A stretch of DNA of 24,885 bases from CAZFDT01 sp964518335 (GCA_964518335.1 CAZFDT010000073.1:1-24885), one strand, 5' to 3'. Shown: positions 7,256-15,731, numbered from the stretch's first letter. Notes: a model not told the origin generated them from the sequence alone. A program made the numbers and translations.

Positions 7256-7771
7256 TCAGTGGGTGAACGCCGGGTGCGTCGCCACCACGTCGATCGAGCT
7301 GCGTGCGCCGACCCCGTCCGGAAAGTTGAACCACAACTCGTTGCCGTCGAGGACGACGCGCTCGCCCGCACCTTCGGCCACGAACTGCTCCGTGGGGGAC
7401 AGCGACAGGTGCACACTCAACGGGCCCTGAGTCGACACCATGATGTACACGTCGGCGACGCCGTCGCGGAACACCGCCCGCCGCCCGCACTCGACGCGTT
7501 CGACCAGTCGCCACGCATACCTCGGCCGCGAGAAGCCGCTGCCCTCGAGCGCCTGAAACGGACCGTAACGCTGGTAGATGTCGCTGTCGGCCGCCAGACT
7601 CGACAGGGCCACGCGGACCTGCTCTGTCACGTCGGCGATCACTCGGGCATCCACACGCCGCTGCTTCCAGCTTCGGACCTGCATCACCGCGACGACTATC
7701 GCAACCATGGCGACAACGATCGCGGCGAGCTTCAAAAATAGTCCGAACCATCGGCTGACGCTGGCGTTCAT
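7256..7771 (-). CDS. Hypothetical single-pass membrane protein
   Basis: The 171-residue protein is not recognised. Residues 9-31 form one strongly hydrophobic helix, after which a predicted extracytoplasmic part of about 140 residues has alternating beta-like sequence (DVYIMVSTQGPLSVHLSLS, ERVVLDGNELWFNFPDG). No catalytic motif or lipobox is visible. It begins with an ATGA overlap on the stop codon of the glycerate kinase gene, so translation of the two is probably coupled. It ends 31 bases before the solute-binding protein gene. The open frame, overlap and sensible topology support a real gene. Confidence 0.65.
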   Translation of the reverse strand: MNASVSRWFGLFLKLAAIVVAMVAIVVAVMQVRSWKQRRVDARVIADVTEQVRVALSSLAADSDIYQRYGPFQALEGSGFSRPRYAWRLVERVECGRRAVFRDGVADVYIMVSTQGPLSVHLSLSPTEQFVAEGAGERVVLDGNELWFNFPDGVGARSSIDVVATHPAFTH

Positions 7772-8889
7772 GGATCACCTCCGGGCAATTGAAGTGCGGC
7801 GGCGGCGCGTTCGAGCAGTTCCGAGGCGCGTCGCATCGATTCGTCGGCGGGAAGGCCCGCACCGATGACATAATAGCTATGCAGACCCGCGGCCAGCGTG
7901 CGGTCGGCGTCAGGCGCGGCGCAGCCGACGAGGGCGATGGTCGGCACGCCATGTTTCGCCGCGGCGCGGGCGACGCCCAGGCACGCCTTGCCGGAGAGCG
8001 ATTGTCCGTCGAGGCGGCCTTCGCCGGTGAGGCAGAGGGTGCAGCCTCGCACGCGGCGGTCAAAGTCCACGGCGTCGAGGACCAGGTCAATGCCGCGCTG
8101 CAACGTGGCGTCGAGAAACGCGACGAGTCCGCCGCCGAGCCCGCCGGCCGCGCCAGCCCCCGGCAAGGACTCGATATCGCGGCCCAGTTGCTCGCGCAGC
8201 AGCCGGGCGAGGTGGACCAGACCAGCGTCCAAAGTGCGCACCTGTTCGGACGTGGCGCCTTTCTGCGGCCCGTAGATGCAGGCGGCGCCCTGGGGGCCGG
8301 TGAGCGGATTGGTCACGTCGCAGGCCACGGTGATCGGCGGCACCGCGCGACAGGCCGCGGCGTCGATGCGCGCGATGCGCTGCAGTGAACCCCCTGCGAG
8401 CGGCGCATCGAGCGGTCGTCCGGCGTCGTCGATGAAGCATACGCCCAGGGCCTGGGCCATGCCGCAGCCACCGTCGGTTGTGGCGCTGCCGCCGATGCCC
8501 AGCAGGATACCGCGGCAGCCATGCTTCGCGGCTGCAGCGATCAGTTGGCCCGTGCCATACGTCGTGGTGCGCGTCGGGTCGCGCCGGTCAGCGTGAACCA
8601 GCGCCAGTCCGGAAGCGGCGGCCATCTCGATCACCGCCCTGCCGTCGGGCAGCACACCCCAGGTCGCTTCCACCGGTTGACCCAGCGGCCCGGCGACGAC
8701 CGTGGCCATGCGTCGCCCGCCAGTGGCCGCGAGCATGGCCTCGACCGTGCCCTCGCCACCGTCGGCGATGGGGCACAGGTCAACCTGGGCATCCGGCACC
8801 GCACGCCGCACGCCCCGGGCCATCGCGGCGGCGGCAGCGGCGGCGGAAATCGACTCCTTGAAACTGTCGGGTGCGCAGATGATTCGCAT
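7768..8889 (-). CDS. Glycerate kinase (GarK/GlxK family)
   Basis: This 373-residue enzyme phosphorylates D-glycerate with ATP, by family precedent usually to 2-phosphoglycerate, feeding glycerate from glyoxylate or sugar-acid breakdown into glycolysis. Family motifs are clear: MRIICAPDSFKESISA at the N-terminus, PIADGGEGTVEAM (about 41-53), IGGSATTDGG, ACDVTNPLTGP, GAAGGLGGGLVAFL and LTGEGRLDGQSLSGK. Length matches the family (about 375-380). The frame runs on upstream to 9435, but the conserved N-terminus fixes the ATG at 8889. A TACTAT box sits six bases before it and no Shine-Dalgarno is seen, which suggests a leaderless mRNA. It is divergent from tadA, 36 bases away, and coupled to the small membrane protein downstream. 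No glyoxylate-pathway genes are close by. Confidence 0.93.
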   Translation of the reverse strand: MRIICAPDSFKESISAAAAAAAMARGVRRAVPDAQVDLCPIADGGEGTVEAMLAATGGRRMATVVAGPLGQPVEATWGVLPDGRAVIEMAAASGLALVHADRRDPTRTTTYGTGQLIAAAAKHGCRGILLGIGGSATTDGGCGMAQALGVCFIDDAGRPLDAPLAGGSLQRIARIDAAACRAVPPITVACDVTNPLTGPQGAACIYGPQKGATSEQVRTLDAGLVHLARLLREQLGRDIESLPGAGAAGGLGGGLVAFLDATLQRGIDLVLDAVDFDRRVRGCTLCLTGEGRLDGQSLSGKACLGVARAAAKHGVPTIALVGCAAPDADRTLAAGLHSYYVIGAGLPADESMRRASELLERAAAALQLPGGDP

Positions 8890-8895
8890 CGCTCG

Positions 8896-8901
8896 ATAGT
8901 A
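8896..8901 (-). promoter_or_regulatory. Candidate -10 box giving a leaderless mRNA (glycerate kinase)
   Basis: TACTAT on the minus strand, preceded by GGG, ends six bases before the ATG at 8889. No -35 is evident. It lies back to back with the tadA box. Confidence 0.45.
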
Positions 8902-8913
8902 CCCATTCGCGGT

Positions 8914-8919
8914 TACACT
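8914..8919 (+). promoter_or_regulatory. Candidate -10 box giving a leaderless mRNA (tadA)
   Basis: TACACT, preceded by GGT, ends six bases before the GTG at 8926. No Shine-Dalgarno sequence is present. The same hexamer precedes recG. Confidence 0.45.
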
Positions 8920-8925
8920 GGTGGC

Positions 8926-9417
8926 GTGCAACAGGCGTTGATCGATTCGATGATGCGGCGGGCGCTCGACCTGGCGTGGCATGCGGCCGAGTACGGCGAA
9001 GTGCCGATCGGCGCGGTCATCTATCGCGGAGACCGGCTGATCAGTCACGCCTTCAATCTGCGCGAGTCGCGGCGCGACCCGACGGCCCACGCCGAGATCA
9101 TCGCCCTGCGCGAGGCGGCGCTGCGCCTGGGCACGTGGCGACTGGACGACTGCATTATGGCCGTGACGCTCGAGCCCTGCCCCATGTGCGCCGGGGCCTT
9201 GGTCAACGCTCGCATGGGCACACTGATTTACGGCGCCGCGGACCCGAAGATGGGCTGCGTCGATACGCTGCACAAACTCTGCAGCGAGTCCCGATTCAAC
9301 CATCGCGTCAAGGTCATAAGCGGCGTCATGGCGGAGGACAGCGCCGCCATCCTCCGCCGCTTCTTTCGGGACCGTCGCGGCCCCGACAAGCCCCCCAAGC
9401 CTGGCCAGAACGACTGA
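8926..9417 (+). CDS. tadA: tRNA-specific adenosine deaminase
   Basis: This enzyme deaminates adenosine 34 to inosine in the tRNA-Arg(ACG) anticodon, letting one tRNA read CGU, CGC and CGA. It is a zinc-dependent cytidine-deaminase-fold protein. The zinc and catalytic residues are all present: HAE (His55, Glu57) and PCPMCAG (Cys85, Cys88). VPIGAVI, NARMGTLIYGAADPKMG and the FF-containing C-terminal helix are typical of TadA. The length of 163 residues fits the family. The frame is open far upstream (to 8521), but that part is antisense to glycerate kinase. The GTG at 8926 was chosen for its -10-like box six bases upstream; ATG at 8950 is an alternative. Its stop codon is one base from the convergent MMPL gene stop. 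Confidence 0.94.
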   Translation: MQQALIDSMMRRALDLAWHAAEYGEVPIGAVIYRGDRLISHAFNLRESRRDPTAHAEIIALREAALRLGTWRLDDCIMAVTLEPCPMCAGALVNARMGTLIYGAADPKMGCVDTLHKLCSESRFNHRVKVISGVMAEDSAAILRRFFRDRRGPDKPPKPGQND

Positions 9418-9418
9418 T

Positions 9419-11998
9419 CTATCCGGCGGAGCCATCCTGGCGATTCGCGCGGCGCCTCCAGCGGCTGCGCAGTTCCAGCAGCGCCGGCATCAACGTCAGG
9501 CAAGCCACGAGCGTCAGGCCAACGCCCAGCGCGAGAACGAACCCCAGGCTGGCGATGCCGTGGTGGCGGGCGATAAGCATGGAGCCGAATCCGATGATCG
9601 TGGTGACGCTGGTCAACACGATGCCCTTGCCGGTGCCGGCGGTGAGGCCAAGGGGCCGTGAGCTGTCATCGACGCGGTATCGATGCAGGACATGCACGCC
9701 GAAATCGACGCCGATGCCGAACATCAACGGCAGGACAATGATGTTGGCGGGGTTGATCTGCTGGCCGCAGAGGCGCAGCACCCCGAAGGTGACGGCAAAA
9801 CCAAGTGTTACAGGCAGCATGGCCAGCAGGGCGTCGGTCACGTTCTGAAAATCCAGCAGCACCAGCACGAACACGATCGCCAGGGCCAGAACGCCGGCGA
9901 TCAGGTACGAGCGCCGAATCAGGTCGCCGGAGAAGAAAATCTGGGCGATGACGCCGGTGACGTGGGCGTCAATGCGCTGCATGTCGCGGATGAAGCGAGG
10001 CAGAAACCGGGGATCCAGGGCGTTGGTCAAGTCGCCGCTGAGTCGTGGGTACACTTCGATGGCGAAGCGCCGTGATCCGGACGGGTCCACTGCAACATAC
10101 GACCGCATGACCTCGGCGGGCAGGTCGGCTTCGACCAGGGGCGACGTATCGAGGGCTGCGCGGATGCTGACCGCCATCTCCCGGCGGATGTCGGCGATGC
10201 GCTCACCCAGGCCGCCCAGCAGCATTGCCATCGCGCCGCTTGGCGGGGTGGGCGGGGCGTCGGCCACGCGGTCGAGTATAGAGCCGATTTGCCGCCTCGC
10301 CGACTCGATCAGCGCGAGCTTGGCCCCCTCATCGGCGGGAAACAGGAGGCCGTAGCCCGCCACGCCCGCGACGGTCGAATCGGGCTGAGCGGCGACAGCA
10401 CGAAACGCCTCGACGCGACGCCGGGCTTCATCGTGACTGTCCGCCACACTGATGCCATAGAAAATGGACTGCCCGCCGTCGCGGGTAATGCGTTCCCGCC
10501 ACAGGTCACTGTCGATGCCGCGCGGCAACAGATTGGACAGGTTGTAGTCAAAACGCATCTGCGTCGTGGCCGCGACCGACACCACCGCTGCGATCACCCA
10601 TACGATGATGGTCCACCACGGCCGAAGGTAAAACGGCGTCACCCAGCGGTCCTCATAGAGATGGAAGTGACGGTCGTCCATATGAATGACATGGTGACGG
10701 CGGAGCTTGACCAGCCGCAGCATCGCGGGAAAAACGCTGAACATTGCCAGCAGGCAGAGCATGATGCCCACACCGGCAATCAAGCCCATCTCGGCCACGC
10801 CCGTGAAATCCGTGAGCATCGTCGTGCAGAACGCTGCTGCGGTCGTGACGGCGCCGGTGACGATGCCAGGCCCCACGGACTGGATGGTGTCGCGCATCGC
10901 CGCCCTGAAGCCGCGAGGCCCGGCGCCGTGATGATGACGAACCAACTCGAAGCGCGATGCGATGTGAATGCCGAACGCCACGCCAAGACCCAGCAGCATC
11001 ACCGTGAACACCACGCTGATCACCTGCAGGTATCCGATCGCCATCGTGAGGAATCCGAACGACCACGCCACGCCAATGAGCAGCGACGAGACGATCAACA
11101 GCGGCGTGCGCACGCTGTGAAACGCGGCGATCAGCACTGCGGAGATGAGCGCCACGGCGATGATCGACGAGATCGTGCTGTCGCGCGTGGCGGCGATGGT
11201 TTCGTCGGCCTCGATCACCTCGATGCCCGTCAGCCCCGCGGCGCCACCAGGGTGAGCCTGCAACACCAGCGCGATCTTCGCGCGAATGGACGCGATCGCC
11301 GGCGCCAGCGCATTGAGCGACGTGGCATGATGCTCCGGCGTGATGCGGATGATCATCACCCGGCCGTTGGGCGTCGTCAGATACTGCCACGGCCGACGCC
11401 TTTCCTCCATCAGGCGTCGCAGGGCCGTTACGCTCGCCTCCTCACCGATCGTCGCCGGCCGCATCGCCGCACCCAACTGCGACCAGATCGACTCATTGTC
11501 GAGCAACTGCCCCACCGTCACCAAATCGTCGAGCTGACGCTCAAAGGCCTCCAGCGGCATCAGCCGCATCGCACGTGGGCTGACCTGTCGCGGGTCAAAT
11601 CCCCACACCGCGTCTTTCACGTGCGGATCCGACTGGAGCATCGGCCCCAGTTGATCGACGATCCGTTCGGCCGTCTGTCGCGCCTCGGGCGTTTCCCGAT
11701 CGCCGTCGCCCCAGGCATCGACCGCCACGTACAAGTCATAGCTGCCCGGAAAGTTGCTCTGCCAGTCGATGAACCGCTGGTTCCAGTCGAGGTCTCTGGC
11801 GATCAGGTCGTTTCGATTGGGCTTGAAGTCCAAGTGCAGCGCGGCCAGCCCGATCGATCCCGCTGCTGTCACCAACGCGATCAGCACCACGATCACGGGA
11901 TGTGCCGTGACCATGTCGGACCAGCCACCCAACAGCTTGTGGCGCAATGCCTCGTGCATCAGGACCGACAATCTTATCCAATGCGGGCCAGTCGTCAT
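9419..11998 (-). CDS. MMPL/RND-superfamily exporter (HpnN-like)
   Basis: The protein has about 859 residues and the classic duplicated RND layout. A first helix (about 34-55) is followed by a large periplasmic domain opening with LDFKPNRNDLI, then a block of five or so helices containing VMLLGLGVAFGIHIASRFE. The second half repeats this: one helix, a periplasmic domain and a helix block with LPLMFGIGVDFGVHVLHRYR, ending in a basic tail. The acidic/Gly motif GxGVDFG in the fourth helix of each half is the expected proton-relay region. Relatives export lipids or hopanoids; substrate specificity cannot be read from the sequence. The ATG at 11998 overlaps the recG stop as ATGA, so the pair is probably translationally coupled. 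The longer open frame upstream is only recG read out of phase. Confidence 0.87.
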   Translation of the reverse strand: MTTGPHWIRLSVLMHEALRHKLLGGWSDMVTAHPVIVVLIALVTAAGSIGLAALHLDFKPNRNDLIARDLDWNQRFIDWQSNFPGSYDLYVAVDAWGDGDRETPEARQTAERIVDQLGPMLQSDPHVKDAVWGFDPRQVSPRAMRLMPLEAFERQLDDLVTVGQLLDNESIWSQLGAAMRPATIGEEASVTALRRLMEERRRPWQYLTTPNGRVMIIRITPEHHATSLNALAPAIASIRAKIALVLQAHPGGAAGLTGIEVIEADETIAATRDSTISSIIAVALISAVLIAAFHSVRTPLLIVSSLLIGVAWSFGFLTMAIGYLQVISVVFTVMLLGLGVAFGIHIASRFELVRHHHGAGPRGFRAAMRDTIQSVGPGIVTGAVTTAAAFCTTMLTDFTGVAEMGLIAGVGIMLCLLAMFSVFPAMLRLVKLRRHHVIHMDDRHFHLYEDRWVTPFYLRPWWTIIVWVIAAVVSVAATTQMRFDYNLSNLLPRGIDSDLWRERITRDGGQSIFYGISVADSHDEARRRVEAFRAVAAQPDSTVAGVAGYGLLFPADEGAKLALIESARRQIGSILDRVADAPPTPPSGAMAMLLGGLGERIADIRREMAVSIRAALDTSPLVEADLPAEVMRSYVAVDPSGSRRFAIEVYPRLSGDLTNALDPRFLPRFIRDMQRIDAHVTGVIAQIFFSGDLIRRSYLIAGVLALAIVFVLVLLDFQNVTDALLAMLPVTLGFAVTFGVLRLCGQQINPANIIVLPLMFGIGVDFGVHVLHRYRVDDSSRPLGLTAGTGKGIVLTSVTTIIGFGSMLIARHHGIASLGFVLALGVGLTLVACLTLMPALLELRSRWRRRANRQDGSAG

Positions 11999-14163
11999 CC
12001 CACGTCGATGAGGCCCAGCGCGTCGCCGTACTGCTGGATCAGCAGCTTGCGAAGGGCGCCATGGGTAGCCTGCGTCAGGGCGGGATCGGCGGCGACAAGC
12101 GCCTCGGCGTCGCGCCGGGCGAGTTGAAGCAGATCCATGTCGTCGGGGATGCGGGCGACGCGCAACGGCGGCAGACCGTGCTGGCGAGTGCCGAAGAAGT
12201 CGCCCATGCCGCGGATCTCCAGATCCTTCTCGGCGATCTTGAAGCCGTCGCTCTCCGCCGCGATCGCCGCCATCCGGTGTGTGGCCGACTCGGTCTTGGG
12301 CTCGGCGATAAACACGCACAGCGCCTTGCGGCTGCTCGCACCCCGGCCCACGCGGCCGCGCAACTGGTGTAACTGCGCCAGCCCGAAACGGTCGGCGTGC
12401 TCGACGATCATCACCGACGCATTGGGCACATCTACGCCCACCTCGATCACCGTCGTGGCCACCAGCACGTGAATCTGCCCGGCGCGGAAGCGGTGCATGA
12501 TCGACTCGCGCGTCTGCCGCTTGAGCCGGCCGTGAACCGCAGCCACGCGGTACCCGCTGCCCAGTCGCTTCTGCAGGTGCTGAGCGTGTTCGCGCACGCT
12601 CTTGAGCTGCGCCGCTGTGTCCTCGCCGGCTTCGTCGATCGCCGGCACGACGACATACGCCTGTTCGCCACGCCCCAACCGCTCTTCAAGATAGTCATAC
12701 ACCTTCGCCGTCTGGTCCGGCGCCACTACACGTGTAACCACTGGCTGCCTGCCCGGCGGCAAACCGGTGATGATCGACACGTCCAGATCGCCGAACACCG
12801 TCAGGCTCAGCGTGCGAGGAATCGGCGTGGCGGTCATCACCAGGTGGTGCGGGCTGGTCGGCTTGGCCAGGCGAATCGCATCGCCCTCGCGCCCGCGGCT
12901 GCGAAACACCGCCCGCTGCAATACGCCGAAACGATGCTGCTCATCGATGACCACCACGGCCAGGTCGTGGAACCGCACATGCTCGCTGAGAATCGCCTGC
13001 GTGCCGATGACCAGGTCGATCTCGCCCGCGGCGATGCGACGCAACGACGCCTTGCGCTCTGCACTCTTGGGCGGGCAAGCCCCGGCCGTGAGCAGCACCA
13101 CGCGCACGTTGCTGGCCTTGAGCATCGCCGACAGCGACAGGTGGTGCTGCTCGGCCAAGATCTCCGTCGGCGCCAGCAGCGCCGCCTGCTTGCGGTCGGC
13201 GACGGCCATCAGCATCGCATAGAGCGCCACCACCGTCTTGCCCGCGCCCACGTCGCCCTGCAGCAGCCGGTTCATCGGAACCGTCTTGCGCAGGTCCGCG
13301 GCGATCTCCTTCACAACCTTGTCCTGCGCTACAGTGAGCCGAAACGGGAAGCGATCGCGGATGTGGCGATCGATCGCCTCCGACCAGCGCAGGGCCGGGG
13401 CCTCCAGAGCGCTCTGGTTGTAGTGGCGCTTCAGCGCGATACCCATCTGCAGCAACAGCAGCTCATTGAAAGCCAGCCGCCGCCGCGCCGCCCCCGCTTC
13501 CTCTTCATCCTCGGGACGATGGATCATGCGATACGCCTCGGCCAACGGAGGCATGGCGTGAGACTTCAGCATGTCCGCCGGCACAGGATCGGCCAGCAGC
13601 GGCAGTGCCTCGGGCAGCACATGATCCAACAGCTTCTCGACCGCCCAGCTCGGCAGGTCCTGCGTCGCCGGGTAAATCGGTCGAAGGCGCTCGCGCCGCG
13701 TCGGCGCCGGCGCGTCGCCGTTGCGGGGGTCGGGCAGTTCCTCCCAGCGCGGATTGACGATCTGGCGCCGGTTGCGGTACACCACCGTCTTGCCCTGCAC
13801 GCGCAGCGTCATGCCCGGCCGAATCCGATCGCGCAAATACGTGGCATTGAACCACGTCAGCAGCAGGTCGCCGGTGTCGTCGCGCAGCGTCGCCTCGAAC
13901 CGCGACTTGCCCCGGCCGTAACCCTGCACCATACGCGACGCAGCGACCATGCCGCGCGTCGAGCCGATCGCCTCGATAGGCATCGCGGCCACCGTGCCCT
14001 CGGCGGCCTCCTGCTCGTAACGCATCGGCAGGTGCTTGAGCAGGTCCATGACGCTGGCGATGTCAATCCTCGCCAGTGCGTGCGCATCGCGCGGACGCAC
14101 CCAAGGCAATTCGACCACGGGCGTGTTCAACCGTAGCGGCTTGTTTTGAGTGGGGTCGCCCAC
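11995..14163 (-). CDS. recG: ATP-dependent DNA helicase RecG
   Basis: RecG remodels stalled replication forks and branch-migrates Holliday junctions. In this 722-residue protein an N-terminal wedge/OB domain (about 60-150; RFEATLRDDTGDLLLTWFN) is followed by superfamily 2 helicase motifs: Walker A GDVGAGKT (about 303-310), APTEILAEQH, IGTQAIL, the DEQH box in VVIDEQHRFG (about 407-410), MTATPIPRTL, VATTVIEVGVDVPNAS and QLRGRVGRG. GDFFGTRQHG near the C-terminus is RecG-specific. The frame continues upstream to 14250 but runs into the terminator hairpin of the preceding gene, so GTG at 14163 with TACACT seven bases upstream is the better start. Its 3' end overlaps the MMPL exporter start. Confidence 0.94.
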   Translation of the reverse strand: MGDPTQNKPLRLNTPVVELPWVRPRDAHALARIDIASVMDLLKHLPMRYEQEAAEGTVAAMPIEAIGSTRGMVAASRMVQGYGRGKSRFEATLRDDTGDLLLTWFNATYLRDRIRPGMTLRVQGKTVVYRNRRQIVNPRWEELPDPRNGDAPAPTRRERLRPIYPATQDLPSWAVEKLLDHVLPEALPLLADPVPADMLKSHAMPPLAEAYRMIHRPEDEEEAGAARRRLAFNELLLLQMGIALKRHYNQSALEAPALRWSEAIDRHIRDRFPFRLTVAQDKVVKEIAADLRKTVPMNRLLQGDVGAGKTVVALYAMLMAVADRKQAALLAPTEILAEQHHLSLSAMLKASNVRVVLLTAGACPPKSAERKASLRRIAAGEIDLVIGTQAILSEHVRFHDLAVVVIDEQHRFGVLQRAVFRSRGREGDAIRLAKPTSPHHLVMTATPIPRTLSLTVFGDLDVSIITGLPPGRQPVVTRVVAPDQTAKVYDYLEERLGRGEQAYVVVPAIDEAGEDTAAQLKSVREHAQHLQKRLGSGYRVAAVHGRLKRQTRESIMHRFRAGQIHVLVATTVIEVGVDVPNASVMIVEHADRFGLAQLHQLRGRVGRGASSRKALCVFIAEPKTESATHRMAAIAAESDGFKIAEKDLEIRGMGDFFGTRQHGLPPLRVARIPDDMDLLQLARRDAEALVAADPALTQATHGALRKLLIQQYGDALGLIDVG

Positions 14164-14170
14164 GCGCGGC

Positions 14171-14176
14171 AGTGTA
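14171..14176 (-). promoter_or_regulatory. Candidate -10 box giving a leaderless mRNA (recG)
   Basis: TACACT on the minus strand, preceded by CGG, ends seven bases before the GTG at 14163. It lies just past the terminator of the RNA-binding protein gene, as needed for independent expression of recG. Confidence 0.4.
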
Positions 14177-14199
14177 CCGTGTCCATGCCCCCGCCCGCG

Positions 14200-14238
14200 C
14201 ACGACAAAGCCCTCGCCGGTTGCGGCCGGCGAGGGCTT
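14200..14238 (-). terminator. Rho-independent terminator of the RNA-binding protein gene
   Basis: On the minus strand a 13-bp perfect stem, AAGCCCTCGCCGG with CCGGCGAGGGCTT (14207-14219 and 14226-14238), encloses a six-base loop. It is followed by TGTCGTG, only weakly T-rich. It lies 30 bases beyond the stop codon at 14268. Confidence 0.7.
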
Positions 14239-14267
14239 GACGTGAACCACACGTGAATCGCTGACGA

Positions 14268-14603
14268 TCAGCGCCGGCCGTAGCCGCGCGAACCGCCGCC
14301 ACCGCCACCACCGTAGCCGCCGCGACCGCCACCGCCGCCGCCGCCGAACCCGCCGGAGCGCGGCTCGCGGGGCTTGGCCTCATTCACGGTGAGGGTGCGG
14401 CCATCCAACTCGCTGCCATGCAGCGCCTCGATGGCCTGGCGGGCACCGTCGTCATCCATGGTGACGAACCCGAAGCCGCGGGGCCGACCGGTTTCGCGGT
14501 CGGTCACGAGAGCGACCTCGGTGACGGGGCCGTAGTTGCTGAAAAGCGCTTCCACGGCGTCCTGGGTGGTGCTGAACGACAGATTTCCGACATAGAGTTT
14601 CAT
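14268..14603 (-). CDS. RRM RNA-binding protein with glycine-rich tail
   Basis: This 111-residue protein is a single RRM followed by a Gly/Arg/Tyr tail. The RNP2 motif is KLYVGNLSF (residues 2-10) and RNP1 is RGFGFVTM (about 42-49), with the usual beta-alpha-beta spacing and LDGRTLTVNEAKPRE at the domain end. The tail (about 85-111) is encoded by a nearly pure GGC/GGT run. Such Rbp proteins bind single-stranded RNA and in cyanobacteria and other bacteria are often cold-induced. GAAGGAG stands seven bases before the ATG at 14603, a strong ribosome site in a window where many genes lack one. It has its own near-consensus promoter, a leader of about 255 nt and a terminator. Confidence 0.93.
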   Translation of the reverse strand: MKLYVGNLSFSTTQDAVEALFSNYGPVTEVALVTDRETGRPRGFGFVTMDDDGARQAIEALHGSELDGRTLTVNEAKPREPRSGGFGGGGGGGRGGYGGGGGGGSRGYGRR

Positions 14604-14858
14604 ACGAAGCTCCTTCTGAACAGTCCCGGGCGTGTAGATGCTCGGGGGTCGAGGCTGACGGGTGGGCTCGCGGGGGCGTCCAACAAGGAACTTCCGGGGC
14701 TTGGCGACGGTCTCGGGTGAACGGCCGCAGCGACAGTGCTGTCGGCACTCAATACCCACATAGACACCGCGTTAACGGAGTTGGGGTCACTGGGTTGTGC
14801 GGGGGTGAACGCGAATCGAGGTGCGAGGGTCTTTCAGCAGTGAATCGGGGTCGATGAC
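14604..14858 (-). promoter_or_regulatory. Long 5' leader of the RNA-binding protein mRNA
   Basis: From the promoter at 14865-14893, transcription should begin near 14858, leaving about 255 nt before the ATG. No convincing coding frame fills it. Long structured leaders are typical of cold-shock and RNA-chaperone genes. Thermosensing or autoregulation is inference; I recognise no known riboswitch. Confidence 0.5.
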
Positions 14859-14864
14859 GCGACC

Positions 14865-14893
14865 AGTATAACCGACTCGCCACAAAATGCCAA
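14865..14893 (-). promoter_or_regulatory. Near-consensus sigma-70 promoter for the RNA-binding protein gene
   Basis: On the minus strand, TTGGCA (14888-14893), exactly 17 bases, then TATACT (14865-14870). Each hexamer matches consensus at five of six positions. It is the best promoter in the window and begins just 4 nt beyond the stop of the methyltransferase gene. Confidence 0.8.
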
Positions 14894-14897
14894 TGGG

Positions 14898-15719
14898 TCA
14901 CTTCTTGTGGCAACTCAGGACGACCGTTCCGGCCAAGCGTGCCAGCGGCGGGCATATCCGCAACAGATGATGATCCAACTGCTGTAGTCGCCCACGCCAT
15001 GCCGCCTGGTGCGAAGCCAGCAGCCGGTCTAGCCGACTGGTCAGGGTGAAACGGCGGGTCTGGGTAGCGTCGAAGGCCGCGGCAATCGTGGCCAGGTCCG
15101 CATCGGTGAGCTTGCGTTCATCCTCGGTGATGTGCAGGTCCAGCGAGGTGTCCTTCGGAGCGAGTTTCAGACCCAGGCGACTGTTGCGGGCCTTGTCGAC
15201 GATCGGGGCCTCGACGTGCTCCTTGAAGATCGCCACACCGCCGGGCCTGAGCACGCGCCGGGCCTCGGCCACGGCACGCGGAATCTCGACATGGTGCAGG
15301 ATGTCAATGCCCACGATCACGTCAAATGTGTCGTCGGGATATTCGAGCTGCTCGGCAAGCATGGCGCGGAAAGCGCAGCGATCGGCCAGGCCGTGTCGCG
15401 CGGCCAGCTCGCCGGCGACGGCCAGGTTGTCCTCGGACAGGTCGAACCCGTCCACCCGATAACCCAGGTGCGCCAGTCGCACGGCGGCGATGCCGGCGCC
15501 GCAGCCGAAGTCCAGTAGCCGTTGACCGGCATGGACGTACCGCTGTCGGGCCAGCTCATAGACGTACCAATAAGGATTCCATGGCCGGTGCTCGCGCCCG
15601 AGCACGGGGGCGAGGTCCACTGTCTCGACGCGCTGGCGCGGCGCGTAGTGCCGGTAAAACGCGGCCTCACGTCGCTGCCGATCGGTCCAGACGTCCAGAG
15701 ATGGCATCGGCCCCATCAT
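14898..15719 (-). CDS. Class I SAM-dependent methyltransferase
   Basis: The protein has 273 residues with a Rossmann-type methyltransferase domain. Motif I is LLDFGCGAGIAAVRLAHLGY (SAM binding), the acidic residue after beta-2 is in VDGFDLSEDNL, motif post-I/II is FDVIVGIDILHHVE, and RRVLRPGGVAIFKEH is the usual motif III region. The architecture resembles UbiE/Coq5-like and sugar or lipid O-methyltransferases; the acceptor cannot be told. Candidate starts are ATG at 15719, 15716 and 15707. The first was chosen because TACTTT lies six bases upstream. It is divergent from the exopolysaccharide cluster, so modification of that polymer or of its lipid carrier is possible, but this is inference from position only. 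Confidence 0.83.
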   Translation of the reverse strand: MMGPMPSLDVWTDRQRREAAFYRHYAPRQRVETVDLAPVLGREHRPWNPYWYVYELARQRYVHAGQRLLDFGCGAGIAAVRLAHLGYRVDGFDLSEDNLAVAGELAARHGLADRCAFRAMLAEQLEYPDDTFDVIVGIDILHHVEIPRAVAEARRVLRPGGVAIFKEHVEAPIVDKARNSRLGLKLAPKDTSLDLHITEDERKLTDADLATIAAAFDATQTRRFTLTSRLDRLLASHQAAWRGRLQQLDHHLLRICPPLARLAGTVVLSCHKK

Positions 15720-15725
15720 TGAAAG

Positions 15726-15731
15726 AAAGTA
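15726..15731 (-). promoter_or_regulatory. Candidate -10 box giving a leaderless mRNA (methyltransferase)
   Basis: TACTTT on the minus strand ends six bases before the ATG at 15719. The match to TATAAT is weak (TAxxxT), but position and spacing repeat those of five other genes here. Confidence 0.3.

Noticed and set aside
5710..7266. 518-codon open frame on the plus strand opposite the solute-binding protein
   Set aside because: His/Arg/Gln-rich composition typical of antisense frames in GC-rich DNA; no motif. The minus-strand protein is clearly real.
8890..9435. Long minus-strand reading frame extending glycerate kinase upstream by about 180 residues
   Set aside because: The extra part is antisense to tadA, and the family's conserved N-terminus begins at 8889.
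10289..12127. 612-codon open frame on the plus strand opposite the exporter
   Set aside because: Same artefact: mostly Arg, His, Asp and Gln with no domain, opposite a well-supported gene.
11999..12319. N-terminal extension of the RND exporter frame
   Set aside because: It is Arg/Ala-rich out-of-phase reading of recG; the ATGA overlap at 11995-11998 marks the true start.
12397..14136. 579-codon open frame on the plus strand opposite recG
   Set aside because: Antisense shadow of recG, with no recognisable protein features.
14280..14350. GGC-type trinucleotide repeat tract
   Set aside because: It encodes the glycine-rich tail of the RRM protein and needs no separate explanation.
14749..15000. 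Small minus-strand frame over the leader of the RRM gene
   Set aside because: It starts within the methyltransferase gene out of phase and crosses the promoter; no ribosome site or motif.
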